Shown: one piece after another, positions 17,211 through 25,869 of the stretch
Layout: each line of letters opens with the position of its first letter
How positions within the stretch are numbered: the stretch's first letter is position 1
Assembly (NCBI GenBank): GCA_947447525.1
Contig: CANFJL010000012.1
Location: 1 to 64,000, forward strand
Direction: 5' to 3'
DNA from: Flavobacteriales bacterium
Lineage (GTDB): Bacteria; Bacteroidota; Bacteroidia; Flavobacteriales_D; Crocinitomicaceae
DNA length: 64,000 nt
The notes under the pieces: generated by a model
The model's input: only the letters and a program-made list of their open reading frames with translations
Database searches by the model: none
What the model was told of the DNA's origin: nothing
Made by a program: the position numbers and the translations under genes

Positions 17211-18280
17211 AAAATTTTAGACCTAGTTTATTAATTCTATTTGGAAGTGCTGCATACCTAGCATTAGGTATAATTGCTGCGCTTTTATTTAATTTATTAG
17301 TCAGTCCATTAAAATGGTGGATGATTATTTTCATCCCGCTATTATCCTCTCTGCTGGTTTATGGTATTTTCTATATTACCCTAAAGAAATTTATTCAGAA
17401 TCGCCTGAATATTATTTACAAATCAATTCAAAACAAGCAAGATTTTACACTAATTAAAGGTGAATCAATTGACCAATTAATTAATGATGCCGAACAAGAA
17501 GTTGAGATTTGGCAAAAGGATAAAAATAAAGAAATCACCAAACTTAAAGAACAGGAGCTTTTTCGTAGAGACTTTTTAGGAAATTTAGCCCACGAATTAA
17601 AAACACCTGTTTTTGCCACTCAAGGATATATTTTAACACTTCTTGAAGGTGGAATTGATGATGATGAAGTCAATAGATTATTTCTGAACAGAGCTGCAAA
17701 AGCAACCGATAGAATCGTAGATATTTTAGAGGATTTAGATCAAATTACACGATTGGAGGTAGATGAACTTAAAATGGATTTTCGCTCCTTTGAATTAATT
17801 GATCTGATTAAAGAAATAAAAGGCACTTTAGCGTTTAGCGCGAAAGAAAAAAATATTGAATTGGCCTTTAATAAAGATTATAATTCTATTTATGTTTTTG
17901 CAGATAGAACAAAGATTGGTCAGGTTCTTACCAACCTTATTGTCAATTCTATATATTATGGTGATGTAAATGGAAAAACACTTATTTCAATATTTACCAT
18001 CGATGATTTAGTCACTATAGAAATTGAGGACAATGGACCTGGTATAGAAGAAAGGCATTTTCCAAGATTATTTGAGCGTTTTTATCGCGTAGAGAAAAGT
18101 AGAAATCGAAACGAAGGGGGAACTGGTTTAGGATTAGCTATTGTAAAACACATCATTGAATCACATAAACAAACCATTAATGTTCGTAGTACCGTTGGCC
18201 ATGGAAGTACTTTCTCCTTTAGTCTTCAAAAAAGCCCTATAAATGGTCCAGTGAGTTCGAGAGGAATTCCATTAAAGTAA
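17207..18280 (+). CDS. PhoR-like sensor histidine kinase
   Basis: The 357-residue kinase uses a GTG start inside the last codons of the regulator gene (GTG/TGA overlap of 4 nt). Two transmembrane helices (about 6-32 and 37-60) lie close together with almost no periplasmic loop, so it probably does not bind a periplasmic ligand directly. H129 in NLAHELKTP is the phospho-acceptor, and the ATPase domain shows N (LTNLIVNSIYYG), G1 (EIEDNGPGI), F (RLFERFYRVEKSR) and G2 (GGTGLGLAIV) boxes. There is no PAS domain. It phosphorylates the partner at 16521. The lack of a sensing loop is as in PhoR kinases that read the state of a transporter. Confidence 0.9.
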   Translation: MKNFRPSLLILFGSAAYLALGIIAALLFNLLVSPLKWWMIIFIPLLSSLLVYGIFYITLKKFIQNRLNIIYKSIQNKQDFTLIKGESIDQLINDAEQEVEIWQKDKNKEITKLKEQELFRRDFLGNLAHELKTPVFATQGYILTLLEGGIDDDEVNRLFLNRAAKATDRIVDILEDLDQITRLEVDELKMDFRSFELIDLIKEIKGTLAFSAKEKNIELAFNKDYNSIYVFADRTKIGQVLTNLIVNSIYYGDVNGKTLISIFTIDDLVTIEIEDNGPGIEERHFPRLFERFYRVEKSRNRNEGGTGLGLAIVKHIIESHKQTINVRSTVGHGSTFSFSLQKSPINGPVSSRGIPLK

Positions 18281-18300
18281 TTTCTATATTGATTTTTCGG

Positions 18301-18308
18301 TAATTTTG
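18301..18308 (+). promoter_or_regulatory. -7 box of a predicted leaderless promoter (ABC exporter)
   Basis: TAATTTTG ends 4 nt before the first ATG at 18313. No well-placed TTG lies at -33. A leaderless mRNA is predicted. Confidence 0.55.
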
Positions 18309-18312
18309 CAGC

Positions 18313-20082
18313 ATGATGAAAGTTGAGGGGAAAAAACAAAGTTTGATAAGAAGATTGTTTCTTATGGCTAAGCCATACAAACGATTTTTTATTCTCGCAG
18401 GACTAAGTGTTATTTGTTTATCTTTTTTAGGTCCCCTTCGCCCCTATCTTATTGGTGAAATGGTGGATAAATTTATTATTCAAACACAAAATAAGGAGAA
18501 ATTACTTCAATGGAGTAGTTTGATTATCATAATTTTAATGGTCGAAGGGATGCTGCAACTCATCTCTACCTACTTTTCAAATTTACTAGCGCAATCTGTA
18601 ATTAGAGATATTCGCGTAAAAGTATTTCAACATATTCTGACCTTCAGAATGCGCTATTTTGACAAAACTCCAGTTGGTGCGCTAGTAACTCGAGTTGTGT
18701 CTGATGTAGAAGCAATTACCGAAGTTTTCTCCTCAGGAGTTATGGAAATTGCAGGTGATTTAGTGTCGCTTATCTTTGTTCTTGCTCTTATGTTCTCGAC
18801 CAATTGGGAGCTTTCCTTAATGACTTTGATCCCAATTCCTTTGTTAGTGATTGCCACCCGAATTTTTGCGAAAGCGATGAAGGCTTCTTTTCAATATGAA
18901 AGACTACAAGTAACGCGACTGAATACTTTTGTTCAAGAACATATTACAGGGATGTCAATTGTTCAATTGTTTAATCGACAAAAAATTGAATTCGCTAAAT
19001 TTAATGACATCAACAAAGAACACCGTCAAGCACATATTAATGCTGTATGGGCTACTTCTATTTTCTTTCCAGTAGTTGAATTATTAAGTTCTCTATCCAT
19101 TGCATTTCTTTTAGTTTGGGGAGCGCTTCAAGTAGAAGGGAAAACCAATTTAGAAATAAAAAAAATGTATGGCGAAATAATTGCCTTTACCCTTTGGATC
19201 CACCAATTGTACAGACCTATAAGACAATTAGCAGATAAGTTTAATATACTACAACGTGGAACCGTAAGAGCCGAACGCATCTTTGAAATTTTAGATCACG
19301 CAGAAAATGTACAAGATACGGGTACGGTTACATCTTGTGATTTTAATGCAGACATCGAATTTAAATCGGTTTCATTTGCTTATGAAAAAGAGAATTATGT
19401 TTTGAAAAACATTAGTTTATCTTTGAAAAAAGGTCAAACTATTGCATTTGTCGGTGCAACGGGTGCAGGAAAATCAACAATTGTAAATCTCTTGGGAAGA
19501 TTCTATGAATACGAAAAAGGAGAGGTCTATATTGGAAATGTAAATCTTAAGGATATCGAATTGAATTATTTAAGATCCAATATTGCAATTGTATTACAAG
19601 ATGTGTTTTTATTTTCAGATTCTATTCATAATAATATCACCTTAGGAGATCCAGAAATAACAAGAGAACAAGTAATTACTGCCGCTAAGGCAGTCGGAGC
19701 ACATAACTTCATTTCAAATTTGCCAGGAGATTATGACTATGTCATTGGAGAAAGAGGAGGTGTTTTATCTGTTGGACAAAGACAACTGCTCGCCTTTATT
19801 CGTGCTTTTCTTTACAACCCTCGCATTCTTATTTTGGACGAGGCCACCTCTAGTTTGGATAGCGAATCGGAAGATTTGATTCAACTTGCAACTGATAAAA
19901 TTACTGCTGATCGCACCTCAATTGTTATTGCTCATAGACTTTCAACAATTCAAAAGGCAGACCAAATAGTTGTATTAGAAAAAGGTGAAATTGTTGAACA
20001 AGGTTCTCATCAAGAACTTTTGAAAAAAGGAGGCTTTTATAAAAACCTATTTGATAAACAATTCTTAGACGAAAACAAATGA
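18313..20082 (+). CDS. ABC transporter, fused permease and ATPase (MsbA/MdlB type)
   Basis: The 589-residue half-transporter has an ABC type-1 exporter membrane domain (about 20-315, six helices) and a nucleotide-binding domain with Walker A GATGAGKST (about 382-390), the Q-loop IVLQDVF, a signature loop VLSVGQRQ and Walker B ILILDEATSSLD, plus the switch His in AHRLST. It would work as a homodimer or with another half-transporter to export lipids, peptides or drugs. The signature reads LSVGQ instead of LSGGQ, a variant known in this subfamily. The next gene overlaps it by 4 nt and encodes a binding-protein-like product. The substrate is unknown. Confidence 0.9.
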   Translation: MMKVEGKKQSLIRRLFLMAKPYKRFFILAGLSVICLSFLGPLRPYLIGEMVDKFIIQTQNKEKLLQWSSLIIIILMVEGMLQLISTYFSNLLAQSVIRDIRVKVFQHILTFRMRYFDKTPVGALVTRVVSDVEAITEVFSSGVMEIAGDLVSLIFVLALMFSTNWELSLMTLIPIPLLVIATRIFAKAMKASFQYERLQVTRLNTFVQEHITGMSIVQLFNRQKIEFAKFNDINKEHRQAHINAVWATSIFFPVVELLSSLSIAFLLVWGALQVEGKTNLEIKKMYGEIIAFTLWIHQLYRPIRQLADKFNILQRGTVRAERIFEILDHAENVQDTGTVTSCDFNADIEFKSVSFAYEKENYVLKNISLSLKKGQTIAFVGATGAGKSTIVNLLGRFYEYEKGEVYIGNVNLKDIELNYLRSNIAIVLQDVFLFSDSIHNNITLGDPEITREQVITAAKAVGAHNFISNLPGDYDYVIGERGGVLSVGQRQLLAFIRAFLYNPRILILDEATSSLDSESEDLIQLATDKITADRTSIVIAHRLSTIQKADQIVVLEKGEIVEQGSHQELLKKGGFYKNLFDKQFLDENK

Positions 20083-20936
20083 AGCAATTTAAAATAGGTG
20101 GCGTTCCGGAGCACTTTAATCTACCATGGCGATTGGCAATTGAAGATGGGGATTTTCTTAAAAATGGTGTAGAACTTCATTGGGCTGACATGAGTGGTGG
20201 GACTGGTCAAATGATTAAAGGCCTGCGGTCAGGAACCTTAGATATTGCTGTTTTGCTTACTGAAGGAATTACAAAAGCTATTTTACAAGGATTAGATGCA
20301 ACCATTATTTCTGTATATGTTACTACTCCGCTATCATGGGGAATGCACGTTCCTTACGACTCCCAATTAAATAGTATTGATGATCTTGAAAATAAAGTAT
20401 TTGCCATTTCAAGAGAAGGTTCTGGTTCGCATCTCATGGCCTATGTAAATGCCTTTGAAAAAAAATGGGATTTAACCCAACTTAAATTTACCGTAGTTGG
20501 AGATGTTTATGGTGGACTTTGGTCACTGAAAGAACATGAAGCTCAAGGTTTTTTATGGGAAAAGTATACTACACAACCTTTCGTTGATCAAGAAAAATGC
20601 AGACGCGTTGGAGCAGTAAAAACACCTTGGCCCTGTTTTGTAATTGCAGTAAATAAAAAAATAGCGCAGGATAATAGAGCATTAATCAAACTCATTTGCG
20701 AAATAGTTCAACAAAAAGCTTTAGCACTAAAACAAAATAGTGAAGCCGCAGCAATCATTTCGTGGAGGTATAAATTAGCAGTTGATCAAGTAAAGAAATG
20801 GCTATCAGAAACAGATTGGAATTATTATAATACATTAGATCTTTCTGATTTTGAACGTGTTGTACACTACTTAAAAGAAATGAAAATGATTCAAGAAGAA
20901 GAAGCACTGGATTGGGAAAATAAGCTCTTTAAATAA
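20079..20936 (+). CDS. SsuA/THI5-like substrate-binding-fold protein without signal peptide
   Basis: The 285-residue protein has the type 2 periplasmic-binding pattern of the NMT1/SsuA family: PWRLAIEDGDFLKNGVEL, then GTGQMIKGLRSGTLDIAVLL, then ISREGSGSHLMAYV. It begins MKQFKIGGVPEHF with no signal peptide or lipobox, so it should stay in the cytoplasm. Its start overlaps the ABC exporter stop by 4 nt. Cytoplasmic relatives with this fold exist, including fungal ones of unknown function, so it may be an enzyme or a ligand sensor instead of an import receptor. Fold assignment is good; function and link to the exporter are open. Confidence 0.75.
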   Translation: MKQFKIGGVPEHFNLPWRLAIEDGDFLKNGVELHWADMSGGTGQMIKGLRSGTLDIAVLLTEGITKAILQGLDATIISVYVTTPLSWGMHVPYDSQLNSIDDLENKVFAISREGSGSHLMAYVNAFEKKWDLTQLKFTVVGDVYGGLWSLKEHEAQGFLWEKYTTQPFVDQEKCRRVGAVKTPWPCFVIAVNKKIAQDNRALIKLICEIVQQKALALKQNSEAAAIISWRYKLAVDQVKKWLSETDWNYYNTLDLSDFERVVHYLKEMKMIQEEEALDWENKLFK

Positions 20937-20959
20937 AGTCAAGTCTAATTATTAATTCC

Positions 20960-21724
20960 TTAATCCAAATTTTTATAAAAAACAGTTGCACTCGCCTGAG
21001 CACTTGGCATTATGGTAATGTCGTTTAAATTTACATGAGGAGGCAAAGATGCGGCATAAAATATCGTGTCTGCGACATCATCAGCGGAAAGAGGAATAAA
21101 TCCATCATACACGGCTGCTGCTACTTTGTCATCGCCTTTAAAACGCACCAATGAAAATTCTGTTTCAATCGCTCCTGGAGCAATATTCGTAACTTTTATC
21201 GAATGAGTAACCAATTCCATTCGCATCGATTTAGATAAGGCGTCAACCGCATGCTTGGAAGCACAATATACATTGCCATCCAAATAAACCTCCTTACCCG
21301 CTATACTAGATAAATTAAAAATATGCCCAGCTTTATTGGACTTAAAGATTGGGATGATTTCCTTTGAAACATGCAGTAAACCTTTGATATTCGTGTCAAT
21401 CATTCGATTCCAATCGTCTAACAATCCATCAGACAATGGGCCTCTTCCTACTGCTAGTCCTGCATTATTAATCAGTAAAGCTAATTTCGATTTCAGCTCA
21501 TCTGAAAAGGAAGCAACAGCCTTTCGAACTTGACTTTCTTCTCTGACATCTACTTGAAATAATAAGACTTCAATAGGAAATTGAGACAGCTCATTTTTTA
21601 AAGCTTCTAAGCGATCCATTCTTCTTGCCATAAGAACAAGATGATAACCTTCTTTTGCAAATCTGCGGGCACAAGCGGCACCAATTCCTGAACTCGCTCC
21701 TGTTATAAGAATGTATTTATCCAT
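20960..21724 (-). CDS. Short-chain dehydrogenase/reductase (YdfG-like)
   Basis: The 254-residue classical SDR has the cofactor motif TGASSGIGAA (8-17), NNAG (86-89), catalytic S140, Y153 and K157 (YCASK). Arg residues after the second strand (MARRMDRL) favour NADPH. The family includes the 3-hydroxy acid and serine dehydrogenase YdfG, which is the closest general match in length and motifs, though the substrate cannot be read from sequence. Its start overlaps the end of the upstream membrane-protein gene by 22 nt, so the two share a transcript. It converges on the gene ending at 20936. Confidence 0.88.
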   Translation of the reverse strand: MDKYILITGASSGIGAACARRFAKEGYHLVLMARRMDRLEALKNELSQFPIEVLLFQVDVREESQVRKAVASFSDELKSKLALLINNAGLAVGRGPLSDGLLDDWNRMIDTNIKGLLHVSKEIIPIFKSNKAGHIFNLSSIAGKEVYLDGNVYCASKHAVDALSKSMRMELVTHSIKVTNIAPGAIETEFSLVRFKGDDKVAAAVYDGFIPLSADDVADTIFYAASLPPHVNLNDITIMPSAQASATVFYKNLD

Positions 21725-23028
21725 TTTAAAATTTTTGAATTTTGATTAAGCTTTGAAATGTTGGTAAAATCTACTGACAATAATAAAATAAAGAATAAAA
21801 AAGGCATTGCCGGTACTTTATAACGAACAATTGCACCAATCACTGGAGTTGTTAGTCCGATTATAGAAAATAAAATAATAGTGAACAATACACCAAACCA
21901 TACAAAATGATTTTGGGGCGAATTTAATTTCTTTCTATAAAATAGGAGCAGTCCTAAAAGAGCAAAAACAAGCAAGTTTTCAAGGAAAGGCAGCACATAA
22001 ATCATTCCTTTTATTTGGCTTGGCCATGGCATAGAAATAACATAGAATAAAGACTGAGGAAGGGCGGCAATTAATGACCAGATACTACCATCAAGTGGCT
22101 TCATTGTTATCGTACTACCCGCATGAAAAGTGTTTGCAAGATTTATAAAATCATGTTGCTTGCCAATCAATAAGGATAAAAAGTTAAATTGAGGAAAGAA
22201 GAAATAAGGTAGAGCAATGACAAGAAGCGGAAAGATAAAAATAGAAATGATCCTCCATTTTAAATTATTGGTTTTGGAAAGAGTAAACCACAACATAGCT
22301 GCTGGGAAGAGTGCAAATAAGACATAAATTTTAATGGAAAGTAAAAGGTATAAAGAAAATAATAACCAGAAAAAATAGGCTATTTTGAACTTTTTTAAAA
22401 GATGAAAAATTGAACTACAAAAGATACCAATGGCAAAAATAAGGAGCGCTTCCTTGAGAATTCCTGAAGTCCAAAACAAGGTGCTAGGAACCAAAAATGC
22501 AGCAAAATAGGAGATTAATTTACTTCCTGAGATATTATAAAATAATTTCCCCAACTCCAAGAGACCAATAAAGGACAGGAAACAAAATAATAGTGCATGG
22601 ACAAAATAATTGCCACCAGTAATCCAGCAGAATAAAGCATTTAATTTGATTACAATTCTATTGTCATTTCTTAAACCATGATCAAAAGAACGGTACCAAT
22701 AAGACATTTTGGAAAGATGATTATTACTTAATTCAGGAGTATCTTGCCCAAGGATTATTTTTAAAAAATCCATAGGATGAGATTGGGTACTTTGATATAA
22801 GATCTTTCCATCATCAAAATATTTATATACATCAGCACTTGATCGATCTTGATAATAATAAGTATAAATAGAAATTAAAATTAAACCCGAAGCAACTTTC
22901 AAAAAAAAGGCCAATTGCAAAGATTTTGAACTAAATGGCGTGTTTTTAAAATAGGAACTTTTACGAAGACTCACTAAAATTAAAAGCAATAATGAAATAG
23001 GAAACAATACCAATAGTACAGATGACAT
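21703..23028 (-). CDS. Polytopic membrane protein, possibly glycosyltransferase-like
   Basis: The 441-residue protein has about eleven hydrophobic segments spread over its length and a large non-hydrophobic loop near residues 65-125 (DRSSADVYKYFDDGKILYQS). This layout, with an Asp-containing first loop, recalls membrane glycosyltransferases of the GT-C type, but no signature confirms it. It is the first gene of a two-gene operon with the SDR at 20960, with a 22-nt overlap. I do not recognise the family with confidence. Confidence 0.6.
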   Translation of the reverse strand: MSSVLLVLFPISLLLLILVSLRKSSYFKNTPFSSKSLQLAFFLKVASGLILISIYTYYYQDRSSADVYKYFDDGKILYQSTQSHPMDFLKIILGQDTPELSNNHLSKMSYWYRSFDHGLRNDNRIVIKLNALFCWITGGNYFVHALLFCFLSFIGLLELGKLFYNISGSKLISYFAAFLVPSTLFWTSGILKEALLIFAIGIFCSSIFHLLKKFKIAYFFWLLFSLYLLLSIKIYVLFALFPAAMLWFTLSKTNNLKWRIISIFIFPLLVIALPYFFFPQFNFLSLLIGKQHDFINLANTFHAGSTITMKPLDGSIWSLIAALPQSLFYVISMPWPSQIKGMIYVLPFLENLLVFALLGLLLFYRKKLNSPQNHFVWFGVLFTIILFSIIGLTTPVIGAIVRYKVPAMPFLFFILLLSVDFTNISKLNQNSKILKWINTFL

Positions 23029-23032
23029 GGAA

Positions 23033-23040
23033 CAAAATTA
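23033..23040 (-). promoter_or_regulatory. -7 box of a predicted leaderless promoter (membrane protein/SDR operon)
   Basis: On the minus strand TAATTTTG ends 4 nt before the ATG at 23028. A TTTG at 23056-23059 lies 15 nt further upstream, closer than the usual -33 distance. Confidence 0.55.
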
Positions 23041-23093
23041 CTTATTTTTTCAAGTCAAATAAGACAATGCGACAAAAAAAGCATTGCAAAAGC

Positions 23094-23132
23094 GACAAAG
23101 TGTCAGCAAAGATTCCTTGGCACATTCATTGA
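23094..23132 (+). promoter_or_regulatory. Candidate sigma-54-type promoter and activator site for htpG
   Basis: TTGGCAC (23117-23123) and TTGA (23129-23132) place GG and GA ten bases apart, one base from the sigma-54 consensus GG-N10-GC. An inverted repeat GACA-AAG-TGTC lies just upstream (23094-23104), with further GACA copies at 23063 and 23071. The predicted start of transcription would be near 23144, 16 nt before the htpG ATG. No TAnnTTTG box was found for this gene. Confidence 0.45.
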
Positions 23133-23159
23133 AGAATTGAATAAAAAAAATATATAGTT

Positions 23160-25052
23160 ATGAGAACAGGACAAATTAACGTTCAAACGGAAAACATCTT
23201 TCCAATTATCAAAAAGTTTTTATACTCTGATCACGAGATCTTCCTTAGAGAATTGGTTTCAAACGCAGTGGATGCATCGCAAAAATTAAAGGTTTTGAGT
23301 TCGAATGGCGAATTCAAAGGTGATTTAGGTGATTTGAAAGTAGAAGTAATTCTAGATCCTGAAGCAAAGACGCTTACTATTCGTGATGCTGGGATTGGTA
23401 TGACCGCTGATGAAATAGATAAATACATCAATCAGATTGCCTTTTCAGGTGCTGAAGAATTTGTTCAAAAATACAGTGGCAAAGAAGGCGCTGAACAAAT
23501 TATTGGACATTTTGGACTTGGTTTTTATTCTGCTTTTATGGTAGCTGAAAAAGTACAAATTCAAACCTTATCAAAAAACAAAGGAGCTCAAGCAGTTCAA
23601 TGGGAAAGTACTGGAACAACTGATTATACCATTACCGACATTAAAAAGAAAAGTCGTGGAACTGATATTATTCTATTCATTACTGAAGAATCCATTGAAT
23701 TTATTGAAAAAGCGAGAATCGAAGGAATTCTAAATAAATATTGTAAATTCCTTCCCATTCCTGTTTTCTTCGGAAATAAAACGGAATATATCGATTCACC
23801 AAGTGGTGAGAAAGACGAAAATGGTAAAATTAAAAGAGAGGCCATTGAAGTGCCTAACCAAATCAATAATCCACAACCAGCTTGGACCAAGGCACCTGTA
23901 GATTTGTCAGACGATGATTATAATTCATTTTACCGTGAATTATATCCAATGACATTTGAAAGTCCCTTGTTTCACATTCACTTAAATGTTGACTATCCAT
24001 TTAATTTAACAGGGATTCTATACTTTCCAAAAATTAAAGAAAACGTAGAAGTACAACGAAATAAAATTAATCTTTACAGCAATCAAGTATTTATTACCGA
24101 TAGTGTTGCTGAAATAGTTCCTGAGTTTTTGACACTACTTCACGGAGTAATTGACTCTCCGGATATTCCGTTAAATGTATCTCGATCTTACTTGCAAAGT
24201 GATGGAAATGTAAAAAAGATTTCTGCGCACATCACTAAAAAAGTAGCTGATAAATTGGCTGAAATGTTTAAGAAAGACCGTAAAGATTTTGAATCTAAGT
24301 GGAATGATCTTCAGGTCTTTGTTCAATATGGAATGTTATCGGAGGATAAGTTTGCTGAAAAAGCCAAGGCCTTCTCTTTATTCAAAAATACAGAAGATAC
24401 TTGTTTCACACTTGACGAATACCGTGAAAAAGTAAGCGCTTTACAAACGGATAAAGATGGCAAATTAATTTTATTATACACCAATAACAAAGAAGAGCAA
24501 TTTGCATTCATAAAGAAGGCAAAAGATCGAGGTTATGATGTATTGCATTTAGACGGACCACTAGTTTCACATTGGCTTCCTAAACTTGAGCAAAGCAATG
24601 ATAATATTAGTTTTGTTAGAGTAGATTCAGATTCACTAGACAAATTGATCCGTAAGAGTGATGAGATTCCATCTAAAATGTCAAAAGAAGAGGAAGAGAA
24701 AATCAAACCTTTGTTTGAAGCGACGATCAATAAAGAAAAATATACAGTTCAACTGGAGAGCATGAATGAGGATGATGCACCCATAATAATTACGCAGCCA
24801 GAATTTATTCGTAGAATGATGGAGCAACAAAAATTAGGCGGTGGCAATGGTTTTTATGGCGCTTTCCCTGAAATGTTTACCATGACGGTAAATACCAATC
24901 ATCCAAAAATTCATGGTTTATTAAGTAAATCTGAAATTGATCAAACAACAGGAGTGAAACAATTAACTGATTTAGCATTATTAGCACAAGGATTATTAAA
25001 AGGTGAAGCTTTGAATAGCTTTATTGAGCGAAACATAAATGAGTTAGCATAA
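23160..25052 (+). CDS. htpG: Chaperone protein HtpG (Hsp90 family)
   Basis: The 630-residue ATP-dependent chaperone has the GHKL ATPase N-terminal domain (about 1-230) with ELVSNAVDASQK, the DAGIGMT motif and the lid glycines GHFGLGFYSAFMVA. The middle domain (about 240-480) includes the Arg region NKINLYSNQVF and the LNVSRSYLQSD segment; a C-terminal dimerisation domain follows. It is cytosolic and assists folding under stress. The length is normal. Upstream it has a sigma-54-like promoter and downstream a strong terminator, so it is a single-gene transcript. Confidence 0.97.
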   Translation: MRTGQINVQTENIFPIIKKFLYSDHEIFLRELVSNAVDASQKLKVLSSNGEFKGDLGDLKVEVILDPEAKTLTIRDAGIGMTADEIDKYINQIAFSGAEEFVQKYSGKEGAEQIIGHFGLGFYSAFMVAEKVQIQTLSKNKGAQAVQWESTGTTDYTITDIKKKSRGTDIILFITEESIEFIEKARIEGILNKYCKFLPIPVFFGNKTEYIDSPSGEKDENGKIKREAIEVPNQINNPQPAWTKAPVDLSDDDYNSFYRELYPMTFESPLFHIHLNVDYPFNLTGILYFPKIKENVEVQRNKINLYSNQVFITDSVAEIVPEFLTLLHGVIDSPDIPLNVSRSYLQSDGNVKKISAHITKKVADKLAEMFKKDRKDFESKWNDLQVFVQYGMLSEDKFAEKAKAFSLFKNTEDTCFTLDEYREKVSALQTDKDGKLILLYTNNKEEQFAFIKKAKDRGYDVLHLDGPLVSHWLPKLEQSNDNISFVRVDSDSLDKLIRKSDEIPSKMSKEEEEKIKPLFEATINKEKYTVQLESMNEDDAPIIITQPEFIRRMMEQQKLGGGNGFYGAFPEMFTMTVNTNHPKIHGLLSKSEIDQTTGVKQLTDLALLAQGLLKGEALNSFIERNINELA

Positions 25053-25067
25053 TCTTATTAATTTTGC

Positions 25068-25092
25068 AGAGGGGCTACAGCCCCTCTTTTTT
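25068..25092 (+). terminator. Rho-independent terminator after htpG
   Basis: AGAGGGGCT pairs with AGCCCCTCT around a tiny loop, followed by T6. It lies 15 nt after the htpG stop. Confidence 0.93.
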
Positions 25093-25104
25093 AATTGATT
25101 CATT

Positions 25105-25869
25105 TTGTATAAATATATCTTTGGTTTTGGCGCTTATGTAATCAGTAGAAAGATTGGTATAGGAATTCTAGGCTTTATTGTAGGGAGTTTTGTAGATATG
25201 TACCAACGAAACGGTAAAAAAACACAAGGCGCAAATACCTCCTCATCAGGACAAGACCCTTTCTTGTTTTATCAGCAACAATCTAGTCGTTTTGATTTAC
25301 CGACCATGCTCATGGCACTGTCTGCAGCTGTAATGAAGGCAGATGGAAAAGTTATTAAGGCTGAATTAGATTATGTAAAAACTTTTTTCACCAATCAATT
25401 TGGAAATAGATTTACAACAGAACATTTACAGGTTTTAAAAGAGTTTTTAGCAACAGGGCAAATTCCTTTACAAGCAATATGTCAAGATATTCGTGCCCGC
25501 ATGCCCTTAGAAGTTCGGGTTCAACTCATTCATTATTTATTTGGAATCGCTAAAGCAGATGGTGAAGTGTCTCCAAGTGAAATGAGCACCATCGAACGCA
25601 TTGCAAGCCAACTTGGGGTCCCTGCAATTGAATTTGACAGTGTAAAAAACATGTTTTACCGAAATGTTGATTCAGACTATAAAATTCTGGGTATTGATTC
25701 CACTGCAACCGATGAAGAAGTTAAAAAAGCCTATAGAAAAATGGCTATTTCCTTCCATCCAGACAAGGTGGCTCAAATGGGAATTGAATACCAAAAAGGA
25801 GCTAAAGAAAAATTCCAAAAAATTCAAGATGCCTACGAAAATCTTAAAAAACGAAGGGCGTTCAAATAA
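25105..25869 (+). CDS. TerB/DnaJ-domain membrane protein (DjlA-like)
   Basis: The 254-residue protein has an N-terminal glycine-rich hydrophobic segment (about 4-30, GFGAYVISRKIGIGILGF), a TerB-like helical domain (about 50-175) and a C-terminal J-domain (about 188-254) with the HPD motif in ISFHPDKVAQMG. It probably recruits DnaK to the membrane. The start is a TTG at 25105; the first in-frame ATG would remove the whole membrane segment, so the TTG is preferred. It ends one base before the convergent ChaN-like gene. Confidence 0.87.
   Translation: MYKYIFGFGAYVISRKIGIGILGFIVGSFVDMYQRNGKKTQGANTSSSGQDPFLFYQQQSSRFDLPTMLMALSAAVMKADGKVIKAELDYVKTFFTNQFGNRFTTEHLQVLKEFLATGQIPLQAICQDIRARMPLEVRVQLIHYLFGIAKADGEVSPSEMSTIERIASQLGVPAIEFDSVKNMFYRNVDSDYKILGIDSTATDEEVKKAYRKMAISFHPDKVAQMGIEYQKGAKEKFQKIQDAYENLKKRRAFK

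Noticed and set aside
23041..23159. A CIRCE (HrcA) operator upstream of htpG.
   Set aside because: The TTAGCACTC-N9-GAGTGCTAA pattern is not present; the visible inverted repeats are different.
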